Assembly (NCBI RefSeq): GCF_018734325.1
Contig: NZ_CP073754.1
Span: forward strand, 1,860,001-1,924,000
DNA: 64,000 bases
Reading direction: 5' to 3'
Origin: Methylomonas paludis
GTDB taxonomy: Bacteria; Pseudomonadota; Gammaproteobacteria; Methylococcales; Methylomonadaceae
Shown here: positions 1-10,256 of the stretch, one piece after another
Layout of the letters: the number at the start of each line of letters is the position of its first letter
Position numbering within the stretch: the first letter of the stretch is position 1
Made by a program: the position numbers and the translations under genes
Notes under the pieces: model-generated
Database searches by the model: none
Seen by the model: only the letters and a program-made list of their open reading frames with translations
What the model was told of the DNA's origin: nothing

Positions 1-1331
<1,331 letters not shown>

Positions 1332-1339
<8 letters not shown>

Positions 1340-1670
1340 TAAAGCCGCCAAGCCGCCGGTCAAACCGGATAATCTGGCCGACCAGATCGGCACTAAAGTG
1401 GTACGCAAGCTCAAGGCTCGCCGTCACGGTACTCCCGGCATCTGGTTTGGCATGGGTATGATGGGCCTGATCGGCTGGTCGGTGGCCACCCCAACTTTGT
1501 TGGGTGTTGCGCTGGGCATGTGGCTGGATAAGCATTTTCCCGGCAAACACCCCTGGACGCTGGCGCTGTTAATGGCAGGGCTGGTACTGGGCTGTGTCAA
1601 TGCCTGGATGTGGGTAGCTAAAGAAGACAAGGCTATGCATCAGCAAGACGAGGAAGATAATGATGAATGA
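1332..1670 (+). CDS. atpQ: N-ATPase AtpQ (AtpI-like) membrane protein
   Basis: Small membrane protein of 112 residues related to AtpI, which in ordinary operons helps assemble the c-ring. A positively charged N-terminus (about residues 1-35, many Lys/Arg) precedes two hydrophobic helices, about residues 38-60 (IWFGMGMMGLIGWS...) and 72-98, and a highly acidic tail (QQDEEDNDE). I chose the ATG at 1332 because it overlaps the atpC stop by 8 bp and gives the expected family length; the frame is open further upstream but only as overlap with atpC. It overlaps atpR by 11 bp. The names atpQ and atpI are both used for this position. Confidence 0.85.
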
Positions 1671-1959
1671 TATCCTGATATTAGCATTGGCCTGGCTGGC
1701 AGGCGCAGGCCTGGGCGGGGTGTTTTTTGCCGGTTTATGGTGGACGATCCGCAATGGTCTAAACTGTAAGCATCCGGCGCTATTGTTTCTAGGCAGTTGG
1801 CTGCTGCGCAGTACGTTGGTGGTGGCAGGATTTTATCTGGTCGGTGGCAGCCAATGGCAGCGCTGGTTGTCGTGTTTAGTGGGATTTATCATGGCGCGCC
1901 TGTTGGTTAGCCACCTGACCAATACCAGCAAATCGCAGCAGGTTAAGCATGCATCTTAG
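1660..1959 (+). CDS. atpR: N-ATPase subunit AtpR
   Basis: Protein of 99 residues with three hydrophobic helices (about residues 4-28, 40-63 and 68-85). AtpR is found only in N-ATPase operons, between atpQ and atpB, and is thought to help c-ring assembly or to act beside subunit a; its role is not firmly established. A conserved-looking Arg within the second hydrophobic segment (SWLLRSTLVVAGF) is in keeping with the family. The tandem ATGATG start at 1660 overlaps the atpQ end, and its stop overlaps the atpB start by 11 bp. Recognition rests on position, size and hydrophobic pattern more than on strong motifs. Confidence 0.85.
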   Translation: MMNDILILALAWLAGAGLGGVFFAGLWWTIRNGLNCKHPALLFLGSWLLRSTLVVAGFYLVGGSQWQRWLSCLVGFIMARLLVSHLTNTSKSQQVKHAS

Positions 1960-2629
1960 TCCTGATCAAATCATTTACTGGCAATGGGGCGTGGTTAAAC
2001 TTAATGCCACGATAGTGTTTACCTGGGGGTTAATGCTGCTGTTAACCCTGGGCTCGATTCTGATCACCCGCAGGCTATCCACCAATCTGCACCGCAGCCG
2101 CTGGCAAAATCTGCTGGAGATCATAGTGACTACCAGCGTCAAACAAATTGAGGAAGTGGGGTTGCGTAATGCCGCCAAGTATTTGGGATTTCTTGGCACG
2201 CTGTTTCTTTTGATTGCCACGGCCAATTTATGCACCATCATCCCCGGTTACGAACCGCCCACTGGTTCGCTTTCCACCACTACGGCGCTGGCGCTGTGCG
2301 TGTTTGTGGCGGTACCCTTATTTGGCATTAAAGACCAGGGCTTGCGGGCTTATCTTAAATCCTATCTGGAACCCACCTGGGTGATGTTGCCGTTTAATAT
2401 CATTAGTGAGGTTTCCAGAACTTTGGCCCTGGCAGTACGGCTGTTCGGCAATATGATGAGCGGGGCGATGATCCTGGCGATATTGCTGACGATTACTCCG
2501 TTTTTGTTTCCGATTGTCATGACCTTATTGGGCTTGCTGACCGGTATGGTGCAGGCGTATATTTTTAGTATTTTGGCGGCGGTGTATTTGGCTGCGGCGA
2601 TGAGGGGTGATCCTGGATCAGGAAATTAA
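1949..2629 (+). CDS. atpB: N-type ATP synthase subunit a
   Basis: Membrane subunit a, 226 residues, which forms the ion half-channels against the c-ring. Several transmembrane helices are visible. The essential helix-4 arginine lies in LAVRLFGNMMSGAMIL, the diagnostic family signature, and a second conserved stretch near the C-terminus reads GMVQAYIFSILAAVYLA. The protein ends soon after (AMRGDPGSGN). It overlaps atpR by 11 bp. Unlike the preceding junctions, the next gene is 318 bp away, because repeat DNA lies between atpB and atpE. Confidence 0.95.
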   Translation: MHLSPDQIIYWQWGVVKLNATIVFTWGLMLLLTLGSILITRRLSTNLHRSRWQNLLEIIVTTSVKQIEEVGLRNAAKYLGFLGTLFLLIATANLCTIIPGYEPPTGSLSTTTALALCVFVAVPLFGIKDQGLRAYLKSYLEPTWVMLPFNIISEVSRTLALAVRLFGNMMSGAMILAILLTITPFLFPIVMTLLGLLTGMVQAYIFSILAAVYLAAAMRGDPGSGN

Positions 2630-2689
2630 GTATTTATATTTTAATAAGTTATAATATTTTTTTAATGTTTTTTGGTGATTATTCAGTGT

Positions 2690-2815
2690 AACGATGGATG
2701 ATCCTTTTTTAAATAAGTAGTTAGCTTCGAATGATGCGCTGCACTGCATTTAGCACATCCTACAACTTATTGTTTTTTAAGTGATAATTGGACGCTGAAT
2801 AGTTGCTTTATTCCT
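2690..2815. repeat. Dispersed intergenic repeat between atpB and atpE
   Basis: The 318-bp gap 2630-2947 interrupts an otherwise overlapping operon. About 2695-2810 of it resembles 63850-63970 near the end of the window: both contain GCGCTGCACTGC(A/G)TTTAGC followed by ACATCCTAC, preceded by a TTTTTTAAA(T/C)AAGT stretch and followed about 30 bp later by TTGGACG(C/T)TGA(A/G)TAGTT. It is AT-rich and shows no coding potential. It looks like an extragenic repeat of the host genome. The rest of the gap, up to the atpE ribosome binding site, shows nothing I recognise. Confidence 0.7.
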
Positions 2816-2947
2816 CGCTCCTGGGTGGGGTATTCCTGCCGAAAGCTTGCGCGGCATCCGGGGGGGAACATCGACCTGCGACAGCTTGGTTTCGCTGTGC
2901 GACTTTTTTGATGGGTGAATATATGTACATTATGCAAAGGATATTTT

Positions 2948-3229
2948 ATGGATAGTTCTACAATCATTGCGGTGGCTTCTATTGTGATGGCCGGTTTGAC
3001 CACGGGGTTTGGCTGTCTGGGGCCGGCGCTGGCTGAGGGTAGGGCGGTGGCGACTGCGCTGACTTCGCTGGCTCAGCAACCGGATGCGGCTGCGACTATC
3101 ACCCGGACGCTGTTTGTGGGGTTAGCGATGATAGAGTCTACGGCGATTTACTGTTTTGTGGTGTCGATGATTCTGATTTTTGCCAATCCGTTCTGGGATC
3201 ATTTTCTCAGTGCAGCCGGCGGAAAATAG
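2948..3229 (+). CDS. atpE: N-type ATP synthase subunit c (rotor ring)
   Basis: Proteolipid of 93 residues that forms the rotor ring; two hydrophobic helices joined by a polar loop (AQQPDA). The second helix has the ion-binding sequence M-I-E63-S64-T65-A-I-Y68, matching the ESTxxY pattern of Na+-binding c subunits. In helix 1 the position usually held by Gln in Na+ rings is Glu: GPALAE30GRA. Two carboxylates per site is the N-ATPase pattern and bears on H+ versus Na+ selectivity. I start at ATG 2948, preceded by AAAGG 7 bp upstream; an in-frame ATG at 2915 would add an unlikely cysteine-containing extension. Its stop is 2 bp before atpF. Confidence 0.95.
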   Translation: MDSSTIIAVASIVMAGLTTGFGCLGPALAEGRAVATALTSLAQQPDAAATITRTLFVGLAMIESTAIYCFVVSMILIFANPFWDHFLSAAGGK

Positions 3230-3231
3230 CC

Positions 3232-4041
3232 ATGCTGATAGATTGGTTCACTGTTGCAGCGCAAACCCTTAATTTCCTTATTTTAATTTGGTTGTTAAAG
3301 CGGTTTCTGTACGGCCCGATACTGCATGCGATTGATGCCCGTGAACAGCGAATTGCTGCCGAATTGGCCGCAGCAGCAGCAAAAATGGCCAGTGCCGATC
3401 AGCAGCGGGATGAATACCAGCGTAAACAACAGGAATTTGCCCAGCAATGCGCCACCCAATTACAGCAGGCAGAACTGGCAGCCAAAACCGCCGGTCAGCA
3501 ACTGTTGGATCAGGCCAGGCAAAACGCGGATGCTCTGAGCACCAAACGTGCCGAAACCCTCAATAATCAGGCATTGGCCTTAAAGGAAGCACTCAGCCGC
3601 CGCACCAGTCAGGAAGTGTATGCCATTGCCCGCAAGACTCTGCAGGATCTGGCTGATGTGACGCTGGAAGCGCAGATCGTCGCAGCGTTTATTCAGCGTT
3701 TGTATGCACTGGATACTGCAGCTAAAACCGCATTGGCCACCCAGTTACAAACCTCGGCAGCACCATTAATCATTCGTAGCGCCTTTCCCTTAAGTGAAGC
3801 CCAAACCGGCGCAGTGCGTAATACCCTGCAAGAGATTTTTGCTGCCCAACTTAATCTGCAATTTGAAACCGATGCCGGGCTGATCAGCGGACTGGCATTA
3901 ATTGGTAATGGTCATCAGCTGGCCTGGAGCATCAGCGATTATCTGGCCGATCTGGAAACCAGTGTGAGCAGCGTATTGCAACAACAGCTAAGCAGCACTC
4001 CTGCAATTGCCACTGCCCAGCAGGACCCTCATGGCAGCTGA
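3232..4041 (+). CDS. atpF: N-ATPase subunit b with delta-like C-terminal domain
   Basis: Peripheral stalk subunit of 269 residues, about 100 longer than ordinary subunit b (about 156). Residues 1-25 form the membrane anchor ([20 protein letters not shown]), residues about 30-130 a long Ala/Gln/Glu-rich coiled coil. The remaining part resembles the OSCP/delta subunit C-terminus: an [16 protein letters not shown] segment, then [20 protein letters not shown] and [10 protein letters not shown], in the place of the delta 'GG..v.vgd.v.D.S....L..L' pattern. Since the operon lacks atpH, a b-delta fusion that does both jobs is a reasonable inference. It overlaps atpA by 11 bp. Confidence 0.88.
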   Translation: MLIDWFTVAAQTLNFLILIWLLKRFLYGPILHAIDAREQRIAAELAAAAAKMASADQQRDEYQRKQQEFAQQCATQLQQAELAAKTAGQQLLDQARQNADALSTKRAETLNNQALALKEALSRRTSQEVYAIARKTLQDLADVTLEAQIVAAFIQRLYALDTAAKTALATQLQTSAAPLIIRSAFPLSEAQTGAVRNTLQEIFAAQLNLQFETDAGLISGLALIGNGHQLAWSISDYLADLETSVSSVLQQQLSSTPAIATAQQDPHGS

Positions 4042-5575
4042 TCAACTTGATGACTTATTTGATGAAATATTTAGCGGTATCGGCCAAACCCGCGCGGCTT
4101 ATCTTGCCCAATTGCAAAGCCGGGAAGTGGGCTATATCGCCAGTATTTCCACCGGTATTGCTAAAGTCAGCGGTTTGCCTGGGGTAGGCTATGAAGAATT
4201 GATTATGTTTCCTGGCGGCATATCCGGAATTGCTTTTAATGTGGATGCCGAGGAAATCGGCGTGGTATTGTTGGGCGAATACTGGCGGTTACAAGCCGGC
4301 GATAAAGCCGAGCGTACCGGTAGGGTTATGGATGTGGCAGTTGGCCCGGCCTTGCTGGGGCGGGTTATCAATCCGCTGGGATTGCCTCTGGACGGCAATG
4401 CGCCGCCCTTGTGTCAGCAACGTCTGCCCATCGAACGCCCCGCTGTGGCCATTATGGATCGCGCTCCGGTCTTGGAACCCCTGCAAACCGGCATCAAGGT
4501 GATAGATGCGCTGATTCCGATAGGCAGGGGCCAGCGCGAACTGATTATGGGGGATCGCCAGACCGGTAAAACGGCGATTGCCATTGATACTATCCTTAAT
4601 CAGGGCGGCCAGAATGTGTTGTGCGTGTATTGCGCCATCGGCCAACACGCTGCTGCTGTCGCCAAAACCATAGCGGTATTACGTGCGCACGGCGCGTTGG
4701 AATATACCGTGGTGGTGGTGACCGAAGGCAATGACCCGCCGGGTTTGACCTATATTGCCCCTTATGCGGCCACCAGTATTGCCGAGCATTTCATGGAAGC
4801 AGGCAATGATGTGCTGATTGTTTACGATGACCTGACCCAGCATGCCAGAGCCTATCGGGAGTTATCTTTGTTATTGCGCCGACCACCGGGCCGGGAAGCC
4901 TATCCGGGGGATATTTTTTATATTCATTCCCGTTTGCTGGAACGTGCCACTCATTTACGCGCCGAGCAGGGCGGTGGTTCTTTGACGGCTTTGCCTATCA
5001 TCGAAATCGAAGCGCAGAATATTTCGGCCTATATTCCCACCAATCTTATTTCTATTACCGATGGGCAGATTTACCTGTCGCCGGCATTATTTGAACTTGG
5101 CGTATTACCGGCGGTAGATGTGGGCAAATCGGTATCCCGGGTCGGCGGTAAAGCCCAGTTGGGCAGTTACCGGGCGGTGACCGGCGATTTAAAACTGGCT
5201 TATGCCCAGTTTGAGGAACTGGAAACTTTTGCCCGGTTTGGCGCACGTCTGGATGATGCCACCCGGCATACGCTGGAACATGGCCGGCGCATCCGCGCCT
5301 GTTTGCAGCAGGCTGAGTTTGCGCCGCTGCCGGTGCTGACCCAAATCACCATCCTGCTGGCCTTAACAGCAGGCTTGTTTGATAAGGTAACGCTGGAACA
5401 AATGCCGGCCGCCGAAACCGCTCTGCAAAGTGCTGTTGAGCAAATACCCGACGAAATTAGGCAGCGTATCAGCACAGCCGCTCAACTCAGTGCGGCTGAC
5501 CGGCAAGTGATACTTGATATTGCCGGCCGCAGTTTGGTAACTTTTCAAACCAGTACCAATCCAGCCCAGCCATGA
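4031..5575 (+). CDS. atpA: N-type ATP synthase alpha subunit
   Basis: Non-catalytic nucleotide-binding subunit of the F1 head, 514 residues. It has the P-loop GDRQTGKT at about residues 174-181, the [20 protein letters not shown] region, the Walker B strand [20 protein letters not shown] and the alpha-specific [21 protein letters not shown] place the start at ATG 4031, overlapping the atpF stop; an in-frame ATG at 4007 would add eight residues inside the atpF coding end. It overlaps atpG by 4 bp (ATGA), consistent with coupling. Confidence 0.97.
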   Translation: MAADQLDDLFDEIFSGIGQTRAAYLAQLQSREVGYIASISTGIAKVSGLPGVGYEELIMFPGGISGIAFNVDAEEIGVVLLGEYWRLQAGDKAERTGRVMDVAVGPALLGRVINPLGLPLDGNAPPLCQQRLPIERPAVAIMDRAPVLEPLQTGIKVIDALIPIGRGQRELIMGDRQTGKTAIAIDTILNQGGQNVLCVYCAIGQHAAAVAKTIAVLRAHGALEYTVVVVTEGNDPPGLTYIAPYAATSIAEHFMEAGNDVLIVYDDLTQHARAYRELSLLLRRPPGREAYPGDIFYIHSRLLERATHLRAEQGGGSLTALPIIEIEAQNISAYIPTNLISITDGQIYLSPALFELGVLPAVDVGKSVSRVGGKAQLGSYRAVTGDLKLAYAQFEELETFARFGARLDDATRHTLEHGRRIRACLQQAEFAPLPVLTQITILLALTAGLFDKVTLEQMPAAETALQSAVEQIPDEIRQRISTAAQLSAADRQVILDIAGRSLVTFQTSTNPAQP

Positions 5576-6453
5576 GCGATTCGATGGCGACTCTGCGCCG
5601 CAAGATGAATAATGCCGGTGATTTGCATTCGGTGGTACGTACCATGAAAGCGCTGGCAGCCGCTAATATCGGCCAGTATCAGCAGGCTGTCGGCGCCTTG
5701 GCTGATTATTACCGCACGGTAGAACTTGGTCTGGGCGCCTGTTTTCGGGCCAGCGCCCAAATTGCTGACCGCCCGGAAGCAGTCTATCCAGCCAGCAACA
5801 CCATCAATGCCGTGGTATTTGGTTCCGACCAGGGGCTGGTCGGTCAATTTAATGAAGTGGTTGCCGAGTTTGCCGGTAAGACCCTGGCTGAATTGCCCGG
5901 CACTGCCCAGGTATGGGCGGTGGGCGAACGGGTTCAAGCCCATTTGCTGGATGCCGGTCTTGCTGTACAAACCGGTTTTGCCGTACCTAACGCCGTTAAT
6001 GCTATCGCCGCGCTGGTGGGGCGCATTCAAATTGAAACAGAACTCCACCAAGCCACTGCCGATGGCGCCAGTTTATATGTATTTCATAACCGCCAGCATA
6101 CTGCCACACTCTACCAGCCGGTGTGTTTACGGCTGCTGCCTCTGGATGGGCTGTGGCGACACCAGTTGGCCCGGATAAGCTGGCCCAGCCCCAATCTGCC
6201 GGAAGTGATGTGTTCTGGCGATAAGACCCTGCGGGCGCTGATACGGGAATATCTGTTTATTTCGCTGTATCGAGCCTGCGCCGAATCGCTAAGCAGTGAA
6301 AACGCCAGCCGCCTGGCCGCTATGGAACGCGCCGATACCAATATTGAAGAATTATTGGAACACCTGCACACCAGCTTCAATCAACTCCGCCAAAATTCCA
6401 TAGACGAGGAATTGTTCGACGTGATTTCCGGCTATGAAGCTTTAAGCAAATAA
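5572..6453 (+). CDS. atpG: N-type ATP synthase gamma subunit
   Basis: Central shaft of the F1 motor, 293 residues. The N-terminal helix carries the usual pattern ([25 protein letters not shown], here cited in part: [20 protein letters not shown]). The middle has [13 protein letters not shown], the family's 'SDrGLCGgfN' motif without the Cys. The C-terminal helix ends with [20 protein letters not shown], matching the conserved 'yNraRQa.IT.El.eiv.Ga' end. Last gene of the operon; no obvious terminator follows, only 219 bp of AT-rich DNA before the next gene. Confidence 0.95.
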   Translation: MSDSMATLRRKMNNAGDLHSVVRTMKALAAANIGQYQQAVGALADYYRTVELGLGACFRASAQIADRPEAVYPASNTINAVVFGSDQGLVGQFNEVVAEFAGKTLAELPGTAQVWAVGERVQAHLLDAGLAVQTGFAVPNAVNAIAALVGRIQIETELHQATADGASLYVFHNRQHTATLYQPVCLRLLPLDGLWRHQLARISWPSPNLPEVMCSGDKTLRALIREYLFISLYRACAESLSSENASRLAAMERADTNIEELLEHLHTSFNQLRQNSIDEELFDVISGYEALSK

Positions 6454-6558
6454 GCCCATAAGCAGAAGTTTTGCTGGATTACCTGGCGGCGAATTCACCC
6501 TACCCACTATGGTTTAAATGGGATCATAGAAAAATTTATGCGGCTTAATAACAAAAAA

Positions 6559-6586
6559 TTGAATTTATTATTATTAAGTATATGAT
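6559..6586 (+). promoter_or_regulatory. Candidate sigma-70 promoter of the phosphatase gene
   Basis: TTGAAT at 6559-6564 and TATGAT at 6581-6586 are separated by 16 bp in an AT-rich stretch, about 90 bp before the ATG at 6673. This is a near-consensus match seen by eye; nothing else supports it. Confidence 0.35.
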
Positions 6587-6672
6587 CGAACCGCGATAAC
6601 ACTTTCGGCTTGACCAGTATTATCAAAACCCCAAGGTATCTGTATCTAATAATAAAAAAAGGTGGGTTTAAT

Positions 6673-9028
6673 ATGACAACAATTTTAGCCGGCCCAATAT
6701 TGCGGCGCACCACGCAGAATCGAATTTGTGTCTGGTTAGCACTGGATAGCCCCCAACAGTTAAGCCTGCAAATCATCGAAGCCAATAAGCCTGAGAATGT
6801 GCTGGGTGTCAGCCGTGATGACGAACTGGCGGCCAGTCATGTGCAATTGGGTGAAAAGCTGTTTATCTACCTGTTGCAGGCCTATCCTGACCAGAATCAA
6901 AATCAGGGCTTGTTCCCGACCAATACCCTTTGTCACTACCGTTTGCTTACCGACACATCTGAAATTGATCTGCAAGCGGCGAAAGTTACTTATGGGGAAC
7001 TCAAATATCCTATTTTCCATATCCCGGCAAAGCTGACCTCCATACTCCACGGCAGTTGCCGTAAACCGCATGGGGCGCATGGTCAGGAGGCTTTAACTGT
7101 GGCCGATAGCCTGCTGGAACAATATCATCAGGAAATTGGAAAGCGTCCGGATTTATTGTTATTAACCGGCGATCAAATTTATGCTGATGATGTGGAAGCG
7201 TCCTTGCTGGATATTTTGCGCGATCAGGCACCAATATTGACTGGACGCATTGAAGACCTGCCGACAGATGAGGATAAGCCTGGCGTTTGCGAGAAACTAA
7301 GCAATCTGTTTGGCGGCAAAACCCAGCAGCCGGCTTGGTCTCCCCAGCCACTTGTGCCGCAAAACATTAAACTGGGTGGTCGTGCAGAAGTATTAAAACG
7401 TCATCATTCTGGTTTGAGCTCAACGGAAGCCGGTAATCATCTGCTGACTTTTGGTGAATTTGCCGCCATGTATATCTTTGTATTTGGCAATGCTCAGGGT
7501 TGGCAAACCGCCACGAGTTGGCAAGACATAGCGGCGAAACATATCCCGGTTGCTGCTGATAAACAGGCTGAGTATGAGCAAGCCACGCTGGCCGTGGTTG
7601 AGTTTGGCAATAATCTAAGTAAAGTTCGCAGATTACTGGCCAATATCCCCAGTTATATGATTTTTGACGATCATGATGTGACTGATGACTGGAATATAAC
7701 CGGGCATTGGTATGACAAGGTGCGCACTTCATCATTGGGGCGACGCATGGTGTCGAATGCGCTGGCGGCTTATTGGGCTTTTCAGGGCTGGGGCAATGAC
7801 CCGGATAATTTTGATGCCGATCTGGTTAAAGCCATTACCGCTCAGCTTAATCAGGCCAATCCTGATCCGGCCATTCAGGAACGCTACGATTTAATGACCT
7901 GGAAACATCGGGGCTGGGGTTTTTCGATAGCCACTGAACCACCGATTATTGCAATGGATTCCCGTACCCAGCGCCAACCGGAAAATCCATACTATCCGGC
8001 CCACTTGCTGGATCGCTATGCGCTGGACTGGTTGCGTGTGGAATGGAGCAAGCTGAAAAGCACTGCTGCAGAAGCCGGTAAAGACATTGCTTATCCGGTG
8101 TTGATTGCCGCCACGCCGGTGATCAGTGAGTCGCTATTTTTGCGAAAGCTTGTTTAGGGGCATCCCAGCCCCAACAAGCGGCAAAAATTACGCGACCGCT
8201 AATGCCTCCGGCGGCCCCGATTCGTCCTCCTCACCTCGTTCCGACCCAACAAGGGGATCGGAACTTCGGCTCCAAGTGACTTGACGGCGTTTCGCGATGC
8301 CTTGCAGGTTTTCTCCGCTTCGCTTCGAAAACCCGCCCGGCGCTACGCCTATCGGGGACTAAAAATCTTCGCTCCACTTACGTTCCGCTTCCAAGATTTT
8401 CAGCGTGGGATTTACTCCCCTGGAGCGCCTGGTGCAGTTTATCCTGACCGGCGTTGCCTATCTGGAGGATATCCCAGCCGTGCGGGCTGTGGAAGTGGCC
8501 TTTAATCAGGAGGGTTTGGTCATGGACTGGGCGGTTGATTTTCTGGATGCGGAAGCCTGGACAGCCAATTTGAACGGATTCACCGATTTCATGGATACGC
8601 TGTTACACAAAATGCATATTGATAAATGCGTATTTTTATCTGGTGATGTGCATTATTCTTTCACCACTTGCGGATTTTATACCAGCAGCAACGGCTACAC
8701 CGGCCAGCAAAAAAAGCTGAGCTGCCTGCAATTGACCAGTTCTTCATTACGCAATATCCCCAGTGATGAGCAAAAAAAGGTGTTGAATATCATTCAGCAA
8801 GACACTAATCCTAAAACTTCTATCAGTAATTGGTGGCGTTTTTACGCCAGCCAATGGCGCATGGAACACACCTTGTTGCCGTGTACGGCTAATAGCCAAA
8901 AGGTGATTGAGACTTGCAATCTTGGTCAACTGTATTTTATAGATGGTCAACCCAGCCGGCATGTGCTGCATGTGCTGGGGAGTGAGGTGGTGTATCTGCT
9001 GCCTAGCTTGGGTTCTGTGCCGGAATAA
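6673..9028 (+). pseudogene. PhoD-like alkaline phosphatase D family gene, interrupted by a 285-bp repeat
   Basis: Two pieces, 6673-8121 (483 codons) and 8408-9028 (206 codons plus stop), belong to one metallophosphatase-type protein of about 689 residues. The first piece has LLTGDQIYADD, FDDHDVTDDWN and MTWKHRGWGF; the second has VFLSGDVHYSF, the C-terminal metal-binding element. Between them sits a repeat identical to 19464-19748, which shifts the frame: the first piece reads into it and stops at 8157. Joining GTG 8119-8121 (or ATC 8122-8124) to GGA 8408 restores ...ATPV(I)GFTPLE. Start ATG 6673 has an AAGGTGGG ribosome binding site. PhoD enzymes are Ca/Fe-dependent phosphodiesterases/phosphatases; this homologue has no visible signal peptide. 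The gene is probably inactive unless the insert is removed or bypassed; a GTG at 8405 could only start a fragment. Confidence 0.85.
8122..8406. mobile_element. 285-bp structured repeat, copy 1 (inside the phosphatase gene)
   Basis: As far as I can read, every base matches 19464-19748, and the similarity stops sharply on both sides (GGTG|ATCAGTG at the left, CAGCGT|GGGA at the right). It contains strong stem-loops: TTTTTGC...GCTTGTT..GGGGC with GCCCCAACAAGCGGCAAAAA (8137-8187), GGTTTTC/GAAAACC (8307-8333) and AAAATCTT/AAGATTTT (8362-8400). No open frame of interest and no terminal inverted repeats were found. GTG flanks both sides here (8119-8121 and 8405-8407) and could be a 3-bp duplication, but copy 2 does not show one. 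It behaves like a small non-autonomous mobile element; the family is unknown to me. Confidence 0.75.
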
Positions 9029-9195
9029 AATTTGGAAAATTAAGCTTATTGCTCTTACATTACCAAATGCAGGCTAGGCCGGATGTGGCGCTTAGTTTTT
9101 CATCAGCCGTGAAACGGGCAAGGGCTATAGCCGAAAATAAACGGTCGCCTTGATAATTAATTTTGTAAGCCTATTTATAATTATAAGGAATTAAC

Positions 9196-9936
9196 ATGAC
9201 GAATAAATTTTTTGCAATTTTGGCATTGCAATTTTTTGTTTCTATTGCAAATGCAATCCAACTCCCTGACTTTCCTTTTATCTATTCACAAGGTTACGCA
9301 GCAAAAGAAATACCACCCAATACGGTTGAACTGAATTTTTATGTAAAAATCTTTGATGAGAATCCGGAAACGGCCTTTAAACTACTACAAAAACAAAATA
9401 TTGACTTAGTAAAGTTGTTCAAAGACCTTGATATTCCCGATGAGAATATCGAATCCTATGATATTCAAAAAACAACTGTTCGTGAAAACAAGGATTATCA
9501 AGAGTTAAAAGTATTGGGTTACGATATCAGCCAAGGTTACACACTGAGACTAAAGGACATTAATAAATATACGGCACTGATGAACAAGATCGTCAGTTAT
9601 CGAAACATCGTAAATTTTAATTCGAAGTTTGATGTAGCAGAACGCCAAGATGTTGAAGCGTCATTACTGATTGAAGCCTATGCAGATGCTAAAAATCGCG
9701 CCAAAAATATCGCCAATAGTGTTGGTGCGCAATTAGATGCTGTATTTGCCATATCAGAAAAAGGCTTTGGCTCAATAGAAGGCGATTTTGGAATTTCTAA
9801 TGCCAGTGATAAATCTGATTATATGTTTAATAAAGCCAGCTTCAATGGTAATCCAGCTGTGATAACATTTATACCTTATTCCATTAAAATTGAAAAAAAG
9901 GTAAATGTGATTTATAAATTAGGTACTAATCAGTAG
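9196..9936 (+). CDS. SIMPL domain (DUF541) periplasmic protein
   Basis: Protein of 246 residues with a signal peptide (KFFAILALQFFVSIANA, cleavage probably after residue 20). The mature part follows the SIMPL pattern: an opening 'G.a...ipPntvel...' stretch, a middle VLGYDISQGYTLRLKDINKY segment and a later EASLLIEAYADAKNRAKNIA helix, which is the family's 'A...A...A..rA..lA' signature. SIMPL proteins sit in the periplasm or outer membrane of many proteobacteria, and their molecular role is poorly defined. A good ribosome binding site (AAGGA) lies 7 bp upstream of the ATG. Base composition is more AT-rich than that of the neighbouring ccm genes. It stands alone, unconnected to the genes around it. 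Confidence 0.85.
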   Translation: MTNKFFAILALQFFVSIANAIQLPDFPFIYSQGYAAKEIPPNTVELNFYVKIFDENPETAFKLLQKQNIDLVKLFKDLDIPDENIESYDIQKTTVRENKDYQELKVLGYDISQGYTLRLKDINKYTALMNKIVSYRNIVNFNSKFDVAERQDVEASLLIEAYADAKNRAKNIANSVGAQLDAVFAISEKGFGSIEGDFGISNASDKSDYMFNKASFNGNPAVITFIPYSIKIEKKVNVIYKLGTNQ

Positions 9937-10256
9937 TGGATTTGGGCTGCAGCGGTGAGGCCATTGTATATCCCGGTAACCCTTGTTTGATAACGGCTTC
10001 GCGGCGAATTCCTTGATTCCACTGCGTTGCATCGAGGCTAAAAACAATACTTTTTTAATGGTTAATTGCTTGGTCGCCTTAAGCTCAGCATATCCTAGGC
10101 CTTATCCATCAAGATAAAATTGGTCGATTACTAGCCCCGCACCCCAGATTTTGTCCTGAATCGGCCAAAATTTACCCGTCACGCCACATCAGTTACAAAA
10201 CTTGCTTACTTTATTGGTAAAATACGGAGGTTTTGTGAACCAGCCTGTCAATTATC
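9937..10256. other. Intergenic region with a fragment of the 278-bp repeat
   Basis: No gene seen. About 9983-10039 resembles the part of the tandem repeat unit at 54850-54900: both have GCGAATTCCT(T/C)GATTCC followed by ACTGCGTTGCATCGAGGCT. The ccm operon promoter should lie in the AT-rich part after 10180, but I could not pick one with confidence. Confidence 0.5.

Noticed and set aside
2915-2947. An earlier ATG for atpE
   Set aside because: It would place a cysteine-containing leader before the conserved N-terminus, and the ribosome binding site fits the ATG at 2948.
8281-8505. Open frame across the 285-bp repeat as a gene
   Set aside because: It runs through the hairpin element into the phosphatase gene in the wrong frame and resembles no protein.
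8405-9028. A separate downstream protein starting at GTG 8405
   Set aside because: It begins exactly at the repeat edge and supplies only the C-terminal metal-binding part of the PhoD-like protein, so it is the second half of a broken gene.
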